NCBI GenBank assembly: GCA_002480645.1
Contig: DLCN01000015.1
Location: forward strand, 1-64,000
Origin: Balneolaceae bacterium UBA7797
GTDB lineage: Bacteria > Bacteroidota > Rhodothermia > Balneolales > Balneolaceae
Length of the DNA stretch: 64,000 nt
Direction: 5' to 3'
A program made the position numbers and the translations under genes. The notes beneath the pieces were generated by a model that saw only the letters and a list, made by a program, of their open reading frames with translations, made no database searches and had not been told where the DNA came from. The stretch's first letter is position 1; each line of letters starts with the position of its first letter. Shown one piece after another: positions 17,169 through 26,391 of this stretch.

Positions 17169-17200
17169 TTTGTATTAATAAAATGAATTGACTAATCTTT
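17169..17200 (+). promoter_or_regulatory. Weak Bacteroidota-type promoter candidate for the TonB receptor
   Basis: TTTG at 17169-17172, a 20-nt spacer and TAATCTTT at 17193-17200 approximate the TTTG/TAnnTTTG pattern, with two mismatches in the -7 box. It would give a leader of about 80 nt. The surrounding A/T-rich dyads could also hold the ROK operator. Confidence 0.3.
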
Positions 17201-17286
17201 TCTCAGTTGTTGTTGATCTGGTAAAAAATCATATCATAGTATCATATAATCAGTAAAATCAATTTTAAGATGTTGCGGGTTTCGGA

Positions 17287-20200
17287 ATGAGTAAAAGAGT
17301 AAAAGCGCGATCTTTATCTGGTATTATCAAGAATACCGTTCAATATGTCTTATTATTTAATCTAATAGTTTTATTAAATAATGATGTTCTGTATGCCAGC
17401 AAGCATAGTTTGGTAGCGACTGCTACGGAAGCGCTACCTTCAGGCGGAGTAAAAGGTAAGGTCTTTGAAAGCGGGACCAATGAACCGCTTATTGGCGCAA
17501 ACGTTGTGATAAAAGGAACTCTTAAAGGAGTTGCGACCGATGTGGATGGTGGGTATACCTTAAGAAATGTCGAAGCCGGATTGCATATTCTGGAAGTCTC
17601 CTACCTCAGTTTTAAAACGAAAGAAGTTGAGGTGATGATCGAAGACGGACAGATGATCACACTGGATATTTATCTGGAATGGGAAGGGGTACAAGGTGAG
17701 GAGGTGACCATTACGGCGCAGGCCAGAGGTCAGGTGGCAGCCATCAATGAACAATTATCATCTAACACTATTGCCAATGTAGTTTCAAAAGATAGGATTC
17801 AGGAATTACCGGATGTTAATGCGGCTGAATCCATCGGTCGACTACCGGGTATTGCCATTCAGCGCAGTGGTGGGGAGGCCAATAAGGTGTTGATCCGAGG
17901 TCTGAATCCTAAATTCAGTACCGTTACAGTAAATGGTGTACGGATTCCGTCGACCGGTGGCGATGATCGCAGTGTGGATCTATCGCTGGTTTCATCAAGT
18001 ATGCTGGATGGAATAGAAGTTAAAAAGGCCATTACTCCCGATATGGATGCCGATGCAATTGCCGGTTCGGTAGACCTGAAACTTCGTGAAGCACCGGAAG
18101 ATCTGATCTTCAATGTAACGGCTCAAGGCGGGTATACTCAGCTTCAGAAATATTATCAGAACTACAAGGTTACCGGCATGGTCAGCAATCGGGTATTTGA
18201 TAATAAACTCGGTTTTATGGCCACACTGAATGCTGATCAATATGATCGAAGTGCCGACCAGTTAAACGCGGCATACAATCCTTACAGAAACCCACTAACC
18301 GATGAGTATGATGCAGTTTCGATGCTCTCAGTTAATGCTCAGGAATACTCAAATATCAGAACCCGTACCGGTGGCAGCCTTGTACTGGATTACAGACTTC
18401 CACACGGAAAGTTAGCAGCGAATACGTTTTATAACCGTTTACACAACGAAGGTGGAGTCCGTACTTTTAACATTTTCAATATTCAAACCTGGGGTCGCGT
18501 AGGAAATAATGTAAATATCAATGAAAATAATACCTCCATATTTACCAGTGGTTTAAGTCTGGAACAGGACTTTGGGTGGATACAAATAGATGCCGGTGTT
18601 TCAAGAACCAGTTCATTGAATAAGAATCCAAGAGACTATTATGCGGAATTCAGACCTGAGTCCTCCACTTCCGTATTAGTAAAGGATTCATCGCTTTCTA
18701 CACAACCACCGCTATGGCCGTCTGATACTCTCGGGGTAAGGCCAATTGATGTTCTGCCTTTTGTGAGCCATGATTCTTCACTGAGCAGACTGGGTACTAC
18801 TAATATAAATACACTGCGTCAGGAAGAAGTCAATTATACCGCACAACTGGATTTTAAATTACCATTCGATATAGGTACTTCAGTAAACGGGTATGTAAAG
18901 TTCGGCGGAAAGGTGAGAAGTCTTTCCCGTGAAAGTGATCGTAATCAAAGAGGAAAAGGAAACTGGGCTTACATCTCCTATGATATGAATGAAGACACAG
19001 GAGATCTGAATGCTGATGCAGAACTGCTCAAATGTATTTACGACCAAACTGGTCTGATCAACGGGTATAATGTATTTGTAGATCAGGTTTTAGCAGGTGA
19101 TGAAGCACCGTATACCAGAATTCCCGTGCATTATTTTAATACAAATTATTCCCGGAATAATTTCCTGACCGGTGAAGGTGGGAATGGATTCCCCATGGGT
19201 TTCACTCCTGGTTTATCGGATATGCAACGATTTATAAACGCAGCCGATAATTGTACCTATAATAACCTGCCGGCACTACAGGAAGATATAAATGCTTCTA
19301 GAGCAGATGATTACCGTGGGAACGAACGATATGATGCTGCTTATATCATGTCGGAGATCAATCTGGGTAAATATGTAACCCTCATTCCCGGAATTCGATG
19401 GGAGCATGACTACTCAAATTTTGAGACAGAGAGATTTAGTGTAAGCTACTCTAACAGCATAAGCACGATACAGTTTCTGGATACACTAAACGTGACCAGA
19501 AATTTCGATTTCTTCCTGCCGATGGTTCATCTGCAGATCGATCCGGCAGAGTGGTTGAAATTAAGAGTTGCATATACCGAGACACTGGCCCGTCCTGATT
19601 ATACCCTGTACATACCCAGATCAAATTATATTGCTTCAAATCGTTCAATTTCAGCAAATAATTCATTGTTGAGCCCATCAGAATCTCAAAATCTTGATTT
19701 CTCAGCATCCATTTACGAAAACCATATCGGACTATTTACGTTTTCTGCCTTTCAGAAGACCATCGTTGACCTTCCGCTCTGGAAGAGAACATTCATCACG
19801 GCGGTTGATACGATAAGTTATGCTGATGCAGACCGGTTCAATATTCCACTGGGCAGAGATCTGGACGGGGATGGGGAAATAGATGAGGATATTAACTATG
19901 TATATAATGATGAAGGAAAACGGGTAGCGGATTATTACGATTCCTATTTCAATGCTCCTTTCGATACCGAGGTTTGGGGAGTTGAGTTCGACTGGCAAAC
20001 CAATTTCTGGTATCTGCCTTCCATATTTAAAGGCCTGGTACTGAATATCAACTATACACGGATGTTCTCAAAGACCAAGTATCAAACCACCATCAAAGGA
20101 GATCCGGAATGTATCGCTGATTGCGGTTTCCCATGGCAAACCACTGTGGATACGTACATCGATTCCACCCGTTCGGGAAGAGCATTCGATCAGCCTGCAC

Positions 20201-20532
20201 ATTTGATGAATGTTACTCTTGGCTACGACTATAAGAACTTCTCAGCACGAGTGTCCTATCTGTATCAGGGTGACCGGTTAACCGGGGTTCCCAACGTGAT
20301 CATACCGGTTACTGATTCATACTCATCCTCTTATGAAAGATGGGACGTAACCTTAAAACAACGCGTGAATGAGATCTTCGAGATATATGGAAACTTCAGC
20401 AACCTTACCTCCACACCAGACAGAAGCATAATTGGTAATGGTGATGGTGATAGCAGCCGGGGTTTCGGCAGTACCACATTTGTTCAGTACTACGGATTCA
20501 CTATGGATCTGGGAGTTCGTCTGAAGTTCTAG
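17287..20532 (+). CDS. TonB-dependent outer-membrane receptor (carbohydrate type, CarboxypepD_reg domain)
   Basis: A 1081-aa outer-membrane transporter. After a signal segment (to about residue 40), a carboxypeptidase-regulatory-like beta-sandwich spans about 54-130 (GGVKGKVFESGTNEPLIGANV). The plug follows with the TonB-receptor landmarks ELPDVNAAESIGRLPGI and VLIRGLNPKFSTVTVNG. Then comes a 22-strand barrel ending in the aromatic-terminal strand DLGVRLKF. It imports oligosaccharides using energy from TonB-ExbBD. It resembles SusC-like and xylan/mannan TBDTs, but no susD follows; instead a large surface beta-helix protein is encoded 62 bp downstream. Neighbours make mannooligosaccharides the likely cargo (inference). 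It is divergent from the ROK regulator. Confidence 0.92.
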   Translation: MSKRVKARSLSGIIKNTVQYVLLFNLIVLLNNDVLYASKHSLVATATEALPSGGVKGKVFESGTNEPLIGANVVIKGTLKGVATDVDGGYTLRNVEAGLHILEVSYLSFKTKEVEVMIEDGQMITLDIYLEWEGVQGEEVTITAQARGQVAAINEQLSSNTIANVVSKDRIQELPDVNAAESIGRLPGIAIQRSGGEANKVLIRGLNPKFSTVTVNGVRIPSTGGDDRSVDLSLVSSSMLDGIEVKKAITPDMDADAIAGSVDLKLREAPEDLIFNVTAQGGYTQLQKYYQNYKVTGMVSNRVFDNKLGFMATLNADQYDRSADQLNAAYNPYRNPLTDEYDAVSMLSVNAQEYSNIRTRTGGSLVLDYRLPHGKLAANTFYNRLHNEGGVRTFNIFNIQTWGRVGNNVNINENNTSIFTSGLSLEQDFGWIQIDAGVSRTSSLNKNPRDYYAEFRPESSTSVLVKDSSLSTQPPLWPSDTLGVRPIDVLPFVSHDSSLSRLGTTNINTLRQEEVNYTAQLDFKLPFDIGTSVNGYVKFGGKVRSLSRESDRNQRGKGNWAYISYDMNEDTGDLNADAELLKCIYDQTGLINGYNVFVDQVLAGDEAPYTRIPVHYFNTNYSRNNFLTGEGGNGFPMGFTPGLSDMQRFINAADNCTYNNLPALQEDINASRADDYRGNERYDAAYIMSEINLGKYVTLIPGIRWEHDYSNFETERFSVSYSNSISTIQFLDTLNVTRNFDFFLPMVHLQIDPAEWLKLRVAYTETLARPDYTLYIPRSNYIASNRSISANNSLLSPSESQNLDFSASIYENHIGLFTFSAFQKTIVDLPLWKRTFITAVDTISYADADRFNIPLGRDLDGDGEIDEDINYVYNDEGKRVADYYDSYFNAPFDTEVWGVEFDWQTNFWYLPSIFKGLVLNINYTRMFSKTKYQTTIKGDPECIADCGFPWQTTVDTYIDSTRSGRAFDQPAHLMNVTLGYDYKNFSARVSYLYQGDRLTGVPNVIIPVTDSYSSSYERWDVTLKQRVNEIFEIYGNFSNLTSTPDRSIIGNGDGDSSRGFGSTTFVQYYGFTMDLGVRLKF

Positions 20533-20594
20533 ATTCGGAATGCAATCCACCGATTTCTTTAATCTAACAAAACACAAACATGACTGGAGAAAAC

Positions 20595-23261
20595 ATGAAA
20601 CACAATTACAAACTATTGTTAACAATGTTGTTTGTTGCAATAGGTATTTTGTCTTCATCAGCCTACGCTCAGGACTATACAGAGTGTTCGGCTACCGAAG
20701 CAGAATGTCTAGTTGCCTACCACAACGGCGATTTTGTGCCTTATCAAAATGCGCTGCGTAACACAATTTTAAACGACACTTTGAATGGTGAACGAAAGCA
20801 TCCCGACAGAGTGTACGTGCTTGAAACAGGAGGCACCTACTATACAGTTGATGCCATCGTAAATCAGGGTTTTCACCTGAAGTTACGTTCCCAGACCGAA
20901 GCTGAAGTTGGAACAAGCAGCTACTTTGGTCCGGCACGCTTGCAATTAAAAACCGATGAAAGCGGTGGGACCAACGGTCGTTTAATGACCGTACAGGGCG
21001 ATCTTACACTCGAGGGTCTCTTTATTACCGGTATGCACGACGGGGGTGGTACGGGAAACTACCTGCCAATTCGTATAAGTGCTGATAATGCCCGGGTCGT
21101 AGTAAAAGACTGTATCATGGAACAAACGGATTTCGCTCTGTTTGGATTTGACAGCCAGAATAATAAAATGTACGTGTATGACAGTATGTTCAGGAATCAT
21201 ATCAACCTCACTCAGCAATGGGAAGGTCGTGGCCTTCGTTTCGAAGCAGGTGCAGATTCTCTGATCATCGAGAACAGCAGTTTTTTGAATCTGGGTATGA
21301 CTGTAATTCAGTCGGAAGCAGCGCCAATCAATTACACCCGTTTTGTACATAATACGGTAATTAACGTAGGCCGCATTTTTAATACCGGTAATTTCTGGAA
21401 AGAGGGATACGTTGCGAATAACTTATTCCTTAATCACTATTGGCACGGAGAAGGTGATGCGGATGGTATCAATGATGGTACCCGTGAGTATCCATACACC
21501 GGATTCCTGGTTGTAGGACCGATCGCACCCGGATTCGGATTCCCTGATCAGGGTCGTAGAATGGTTTATACTAAAAACGCCCATTGGAGAGATCCTCAGT
21601 TTGCTACGTATTATTCAGATACGATCAATGCACAGCCTGTGATCAACCAGTTAACCGATTCTATGTTTACCACTTTTGATGCAACACAGGATCTGGGTGG
21701 ATTTTACTATGCCGATAACTGGGAAGGAGTGGACCCAAATGTAGCGGTGTATCATAATGCTCCGCAATTAGGATCAAGCTATCCCGAAACAGAGATCTCG
21801 CTGGAAGCTAATGTTCCGAAAATGATCGATAACATTCGTGATCTGCGCGAAGGCCGGCAGTCTCCGTTAACGTATTGGGGATGGGATCCTGGTAGAAATC
21901 CATCACCAGCTACTTACAGTGTACAGCCACTTCGGCCAAATACATTGAATCCGGGTGACTTCTCCTATGATAATTCCACGTTCCTTACTGCAGGTACAGA
22001 TGGTCTGCCGTTAGGTAATTTGAACTATCACGATGGTGCACGTGCCGACTGGGAATCAAATAAAGCTCAGTATGTTTCAGAAATTGAAGCACTTGCAGGG
22101 GCTGTTAAAACCTTTGAAGTAGTTGGAAGTCAGCAAGCAGAAGATGGTTCATTAACAGGAACCGCAGCAGAGAAAGTATTTGATGGTTTTGCATACTTCA
22201 ATTTCGAATCAAGCGGATATGTTGAGTGGAATTTTGACTTAGAAACAGCCGGAACATTCGACCTAAACGTGCTTACTAACATGAATGGAAACACGATTCG
22301 CGGGCAACGTGTGATCGTAAACGGAACCAGTATCCGGGATTGTATGGGCTGGGGTGAATACATCTGGGATTCAACCACTGATAACGGAGATTGTAATCCA
22401 CACATTGGAATGAATATCAACGAGTGGACCTGGACAAGAATCAATAATGCCGATCTGCATGCTGAACTTTCTCCGGACGGTCTGGTACTTCCCGCAGGAG
22501 CCAATACCATCCGGTTAGAGCCATCATGGGGATATCAGGGATTTGCACAAGTTGATGTGTTAGATGCCGGTACGGATGATGTTGTTGCATCATTAACACC
22601 TTTAAACGCTGATTATAATTTAGTGGGCGTAGGTGGTCAGACTGAAATGAATGGGGAAGAAGTAGAAGGTATTGCTTCCGGTTTCAAATCTGTTGAGCTG
22701 GGAGACAATGGTACTGTTGCCATCACCTTTGGTGGTGAAGAATTTGATGCCGGCACGTATCGCATTCAGGTATTCTACACGCAGGAAACAGACGCCACTG
22801 TATCATATACCATAAATGGTACAGAAATAGAAACCGCTACTTTAACTGCGGATGGAAGCTTCCAGCTGTCATCTTCATTCGCACATAGTGGTGGAACCAT
22901 TACTGCTGAGATCGCAGGTAGCGATGCTAACATCGATTTCGTAGATCTGATCAAAGAATCATCTATGAGCACACCTACCGAATGGCAGGATAACGTGGAA
23001 GGATTCAATTTATCACAGAACTATCCGAATCCATTCAACCCGACTACCAATATTAATTTCAATCTGCCGGTTACTTCAAATGTGCAACTTACCGTGTACA
23101 ATCTGTTAGGTCAGAAAGTAGCTACCTTGATTGATGGCAGAACGGCAGCCGGTTTGCATACCGTTAAATTCGATGCTCAGAACCTGGCATCCGGTGTTTA
23201 CTTCTATCGGTTGAAAGCAGGAGACCTCATGCTTCAACGTAAAATGACACTGATCAAATAA
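20595..23261 (+). CDS. Large secreted beta-helix protein with carbohydrate-binding-like modules and T9SS sorting domain
   Basis: An 888-aa exported protein. A signal peptide (MKHNYKLLLTML ... SSAYAQ) is followed by a right-handed parallel beta-helix, roughly 60-310, built from repeats such as VVVKDCIMEQTDFAL and SLIIENSSFLNLG, as in pectate-lyase-like and DUF5123/DUF4957-type folds. About 495-660 resembles a CBM6/35-like sandwich (GYVEWNFDLETAGTFDLNV ... TIRLEPSWGYQGFAQVD). Another sandwich (about 665-790) follows, and the last 80 residues are a T9SS type A sorting domain (NYPNPFNPTT ... MTLIK). I see no certain lyase catalytic set, so it may bind rather than cut glycan. I prefer the start at 20595, which has GGAG 5 nt upstream, over the ATG at 20580. 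It follows the TonB receptor by 62 bp, in the position susD would take. A terminator follows. Confidence 0.82.
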   Translation: MKHNYKLLLTMLFVAIGILSSSAYAQDYTECSATEAECLVAYHNGDFVPYQNALRNTILNDTLNGERKHPDRVYVLETGGTYYTVDAIVNQGFHLKLRSQTEAEVGTSSYFGPARLQLKTDESGGTNGRLMTVQGDLTLEGLFITGMHDGGGTGNYLPIRISADNARVVVKDCIMEQTDFALFGFDSQNNKMYVYDSMFRNHINLTQQWEGRGLRFEAGADSLIIENSSFLNLGMTVIQSEAAPINYTRFVHNTVINVGRIFNTGNFWKEGYVANNLFLNHYWHGEGDADGINDGTREYPYTGFLVVGPIAPGFGFPDQGRRMVYTKNAHWRDPQFATYYSDTINAQPVINQLTDSMFTTFDATQDLGGFYYADNWEGVDPNVAVYHNAPQLGSSYPETEISLEANVPKMIDNIRDLREGRQSPLTYWGWDPGRNPSPATYSVQPLRPNTLNPGDFSYDNSTFLTAGTDGLPLGNLNYHDGARADWESNKAQYVSEIEALAGAVKTFEVVGSQQAEDGSLTGTAAEKVFDGFAYFNFESSGYVEWNFDLETAGTFDLNVLTNMNGNTIRGQRVIVNGTSIRDCMGWGEYIWDSTTDNGDCNPHIGMNINEWTWTRINNADLHAELSPDGLVLPAGANTIRLEPSWGYQGFAQVDVLDAGTDDVVASLTPLNADYNLVGVGGQTEMNGEEVEGIASGFKSVELGDNGTVAITFGGEEFDAGTYRIQVFYTQETDATVSYTINGTEIETATLTADGSFQLSSSFAHSGGTITAEIAGSDANIDFVDLIKESSMSTPTEWQDNVEGFNLSQNYPNPFNPTTNINFNLPVTSNVQLTVYNLLGQKVATLIDGRTAAGLHTVKFDAQNLASGVYFYRLKAGDLMLQRKMTLIK

Positions 23262-23282
23262 GATCAGGGGAAAAAAATGAAA

Positions 23283-23312
23283 GGATGGTGGTGGTAACCA
23301 TCATCCTTTTTT
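23283..23312 (+). terminator. Intrinsic terminator after the beta-helix protein gene
   Basis: GGATGGTGGT, loop GGTA and ACCATCATCC form a 10-bp hairpin (one G-T pair) followed by six T. It separates the receptor/beta-helix pair from the symporter operon. Confidence 0.85.
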
Positions 23313-23361
23313 ATATACTCGGTTCACAAAAACTGAATCGTTGACCTAGCTTTATAATAGA

Positions 23362-25191
23362 ATGAAATTATCCCTGATCGACGGGCTGATCGTATTGGCC
23401 TACCTGTTAATAACCGTAATCATCGGTCTTGCTTTAAAAAAGAAAGCGCAGCAATCGAAAGATTCTTATCTGCTGGGCGGCAAATCATTACCCTGGTACA
23501 TGCTGGGATTGTCGAATGCCTCGGGTATGTTCGATATATCAGGTACCGTGTGGTTGGTTACCATTTTGGTGGTTTATGGTATTAAGAGTATTTGGTTGCC
23601 CTGGCTGTGGCCGGTCTTCAATCAAATCTTCTTGATGATCTTTCTATCGATGTGGTTACGCCGTTCGAATGTAACAACCGGCGCTGAATGGATCGGTACA
23701 CGATTCGGATTTAACAGCGGAGCCAGAAAATCACATATTATTGTGGTGATATTTGCTCTTATCATGGGGCTCGGATATCTCACCTATGGCTTTATTGGTC
23801 TCGGGAAATTTGTTGAGATCTTTATTCCGTGGGAGTACCTGAGTGCGTATGTGCCTTTTGACATCCCGGCAGAATATGTCCCTCATTTTTATGGCATAGC
23901 CTTCACCTTGTTTGCCATTTTTTATTCCCTGATGGGAGGGATGATGAGTATAGTCTGGGCCGATGTGGTACAATATTTTATTATGGCGGTTTCAAGTATA
24001 GTGATCGCGATCATTGCTATGAACGCCCTGATCGATAACCCGCTACTTGTTCCTGACGGTTGGATGAGTCCGTTTTTTGGATGGGAACTGAATATGGACT
24101 GGAGTTCCATAATTCCTGAAATAAATCAAAAGATCCGAGACGATGGTTTTGGCTTATTTTCCGTGCTTTTCATGATGATGGTGTTTAAAGGCGTGCTGGT
24201 AAGTCTTGCCGGTCCGGCACCTACCTATGATATGCAGAAAATTCTGAGCGCAAAATCGGAGCGCGAAGCAGCCCTGATGAGTGGTTCAGTTTCTGTGATC
24301 TTAATGCCGATCCGTTACCTGATGATCGCAGGTTTTGGAGTACTCGGACTGCTTTTCTATGAACAACTCGATCTGATGGTGCCCGGCCGCGGACTCGATT
24401 TTGAACAAATTCTGCCTTCTGCGATCAATCAATTTGTTCCGGTCGGATTTCTGGGATTGCTGCTTGCCGGATTGCTCGCGGCATTCATGTCTACATTTGC
24501 AGGTACGTTAAATGCTGCACAGGCTTATCTGGTGAATGATATTTATCTCAAATACATCAATCCTGAAGCCGAAAATGTGAAGATACAATCCGTTAATATT
24601 GTAGCCGGTCTCGGTATGGTGGTATTCAGCATCATTCTCGGATTCTTTGCCAAAGATGTAAATGATGTGCTTCAATGGATCGTGGGTGGACTTTACGGCA
24701 GCTATGTAGCCGCCAACGTATTGAAATGGTATTGGTGGCGATTTAATGGTAACGGATTTTTTTGGGGAATGGTTGGCGGACTTATACCCGCTCTTACCTT
24801 TCGTTTTATTTTTGATGGGATCCTCGACACCTACACCTTCCCGCTTATGTTACTGATATCCGTGATCGCTTGTTTGATCGGTACGTACTCGGCACCACCG
24901 GTTGATGAAGAGATACTGAAGAAATTTTATAAGAATGTTCGTCCGTGGGGGTTCTGGAAGCCAATACATGAAAAAGTTGTGGCCGAAGAACCCTCATTTA
25001 AAAAGAACAGCAATTTTAAACGTGATATGGCAAATGTAGCTGTTGGAATAGTATGGCAAACTGCATTGGTTGTTTTTCCGGTTTATCTGGTATTGATGGA
25101 ATTTACCCCAATGCTGATCAGCTTAAGCATTGCCCTGGTCACTTCATTTATTTTAAAGAAAAACTGGTACGACCGGCTACCGGCCACCTAG
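23362..25191 (+). CDS. Sodium:solute symporter (SSS family), probable mannan-disaccharide carrier
   Basis: A 609-aa inner-membrane carrier with about 14 predicted transmembrane helices. The SSS signature region is visible early (KDSYLLGGKSLPWYMLGLS, then NASGMFDISGTVWL) and in the middle (GLLLAGLLAAFMSTFAGTLNAAQAYLVND), the latter matching the LeuT-fold helix with Na+-coordinating Ser/Thr residues. The family couples sugar, amino acid or ion uptake to Na+. It is the first gene of a tight operon with GH130, epimerase and mannanases, so transport of mannobiose, mannosyl-glucose or a related oligosaccharide is the likely job (inference). It ends 18 bp before the GH130 gene. Confidence 0.88.
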   Translation: MKLSLIDGLIVLAYLLITVIIGLALKKKAQQSKDSYLLGGKSLPWYMLGLSNASGMFDISGTVWLVTILVVYGIKSIWLPWLWPVFNQIFLMIFLSMWLRRSNVTTGAEWIGTRFGFNSGARKSHIIVVIFALIMGLGYLTYGFIGLGKFVEIFIPWEYLSAYVPFDIPAEYVPHFYGIAFTLFAIFYSLMGGMMSIVWADVVQYFIMAVSSIVIAIIAMNALIDNPLLVPDGWMSPFFGWELNMDWSSIIPEINQKIRDDGFGLFSVLFMMMVFKGVLVSLAGPAPTYDMQKILSAKSEREAALMSGSVSVILMPIRYLMIAGFGVLGLLFYEQLDLMVPGRGLDFEQILPSAINQFVPVGFLGLLLAGLLAAFMSTFAGTLNAAQAYLVNDIYLKYINPEAENVKIQSVNIVAGLGMVVFSIILGFFAKDVNDVLQWIVGGLYGSYVAANVLKWYWWRFNGNGFFWGMVGGLIPALTFRFIFDGILDTYTFPLMLLISVIACLIGTYSAPPVDEEILKKFYKNVRPWGFWKPIHEKVVAEEPSFKKNSNFKRDMANVAVGIVWQTALVVFPVYLVLMEFTPMLISLSIALVTSFILKKNWYDRLPAT

Positions 25192-25209
25192 TGAAAAATT
25201 CACAATACA

Positions 25210-26391
25210 ATGGCACAAGAATTCACTCATCGAAAGCAACTACTCGAAGAGCAATATAAGCAGTTAATTAAACGACCAAATGAGCCGTTAACCCCCGGAA
25301 ACGGGATCTTTACACGATATAAATTTCCTGTTTTAACCGCAGATCACGCCCCGTTGATCTGGCGGTATGATTTTAACCCGGAAACCAATCCATACTTTAT
25401 GGAGCGGTTTGGAATAAATGCTGCTTTTAACGCAGGAGCGATCAAACACAACGGCAAATATCTGTTGGTTGCCCGGGTAGAAGGTAACGATCGCAAATCT
25501 TTTTTTGCCATTGCGGAAAGTGATTCTCCCGTGGATGGATTTGAGTTCAGGGATTACCCGATCCTGATACAGGAAACAGAGAATCCGGATACAAATATAT
25601 ATGACATGCGATTGATCAGCCATGAGGATGGGTGGATCTACGGTATTTTCTGTACTGAACGAAAAGATCCGAATGCAGGTCCGCATGATACAAGTAGTGC
25701 GATGGCGCAGGCGGGTATTGTACGCACCAAAGATCTGGAGAATTGGGAACGTCTTCCGGATCTGAAGACAAACTCGGAACAGCAACGAAATGTGGTACTT
25801 CATCCGGAGTTTGTAGATGGAAAATATGCTTTATATACCCGTCCACAGGATAGTTTTATTGAAGCAGGTTCAGGTGGCGGAATTGGCTGGGCGCTGTGCG
25901 ACTCGATGGAGCAGGCCGTTGTGGATGAAGAGATGGTGATCGATGAACGAATCTATCACACCATTAAAGAAGTGAAGAATGGTCAGGGTCCGGCTCCCAT
26001 CAAAACCAAAGACGGTTGGCTGCATCTGGCGCATGGAGTTAGAAATACAGCCGCAGGCCTGCGGTATGTGTTGTACGTTTTTATGACCTCGCTGGAAAAA
26101 CCATGGGAAGTAACGTTCAGTCCGTCGGGTTACTTTATTGCACCGCAGGGAGATGAAAGGATCGGCGATGTATCGAACGTGGTATTTAGCAACGGCTGGA
26201 TCAAAGACGAAGATGATAAGGTGTACATCTATTATGCCAGCTCCGATACCAGAATGCATGTAGCAGAAAGTAGTATTGACCAGCTTTTGGATTATGTGAA
26301 GAACACCCCGGCCGATGGGTTACGTTCATACACCTCGGTAGAGACTATTCAACAGATCGTAAAACGAAATAAAGAGTATCTCAATGGATAA
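25210..26391 (+). CDS. GH130 4-O-beta-D-mannosyl-D-glucose phosphorylase
   Basis: A 393-aa cytosolic phosphorylase with a five-bladed propeller. The general acid is expected to be D132 in the IYDMRL motif; this position agrees with the Asp near 131 of characterised mannosylglucose phosphorylases as I recall them. Other landmarks are FNAGAIKHNGKYLLVARVEG near the start, KDGWLHLAHGV, and DVSNVVFSNGW near the end. It converts beta-1,4-mannosyl-glucose plus phosphate to alpha-mannose-1-phosphate and glucose, saving an ATP. The next gene overlaps its end by 8 nt and encodes the epimerase that would make its substrate, which strongly supports the GH130_1 assignment over mannobiose phosphorylase. 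Confidence 0.93.
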   Translation: MAQEFTHRKQLLEEQYKQLIKRPNEPLTPGNGIFTRYKFPVLTADHAPLIWRYDFNPETNPYFMERFGINAAFNAGAIKHNGKYLLVARVEGNDRKSFFAIAESDSPVDGFEFRDYPILIQETENPDTNIYDMRLISHEDGWIYGIFCTERKDPNAGPHDTSSAMAQAGIVRTKDLENWERLPDLKTNSEQQRNVVLHPEFVDGKYALYTRPQDSFIEAGSGGGIGWALCDSMEQAVVDEEMVIDERIYHTIKEVKNGQGPAPIKTKDGWLHLAHGVRNTAAGLRYVLYVFMTSLEKPWEVTFSPSGYFIAPQGDERIGDVSNVVFSNGWIKDEDDKVYIYYASSDTRMHVAESSIDQLLDYVKNTPADGLRSYTSVETIQQIVKRNKEYLNG

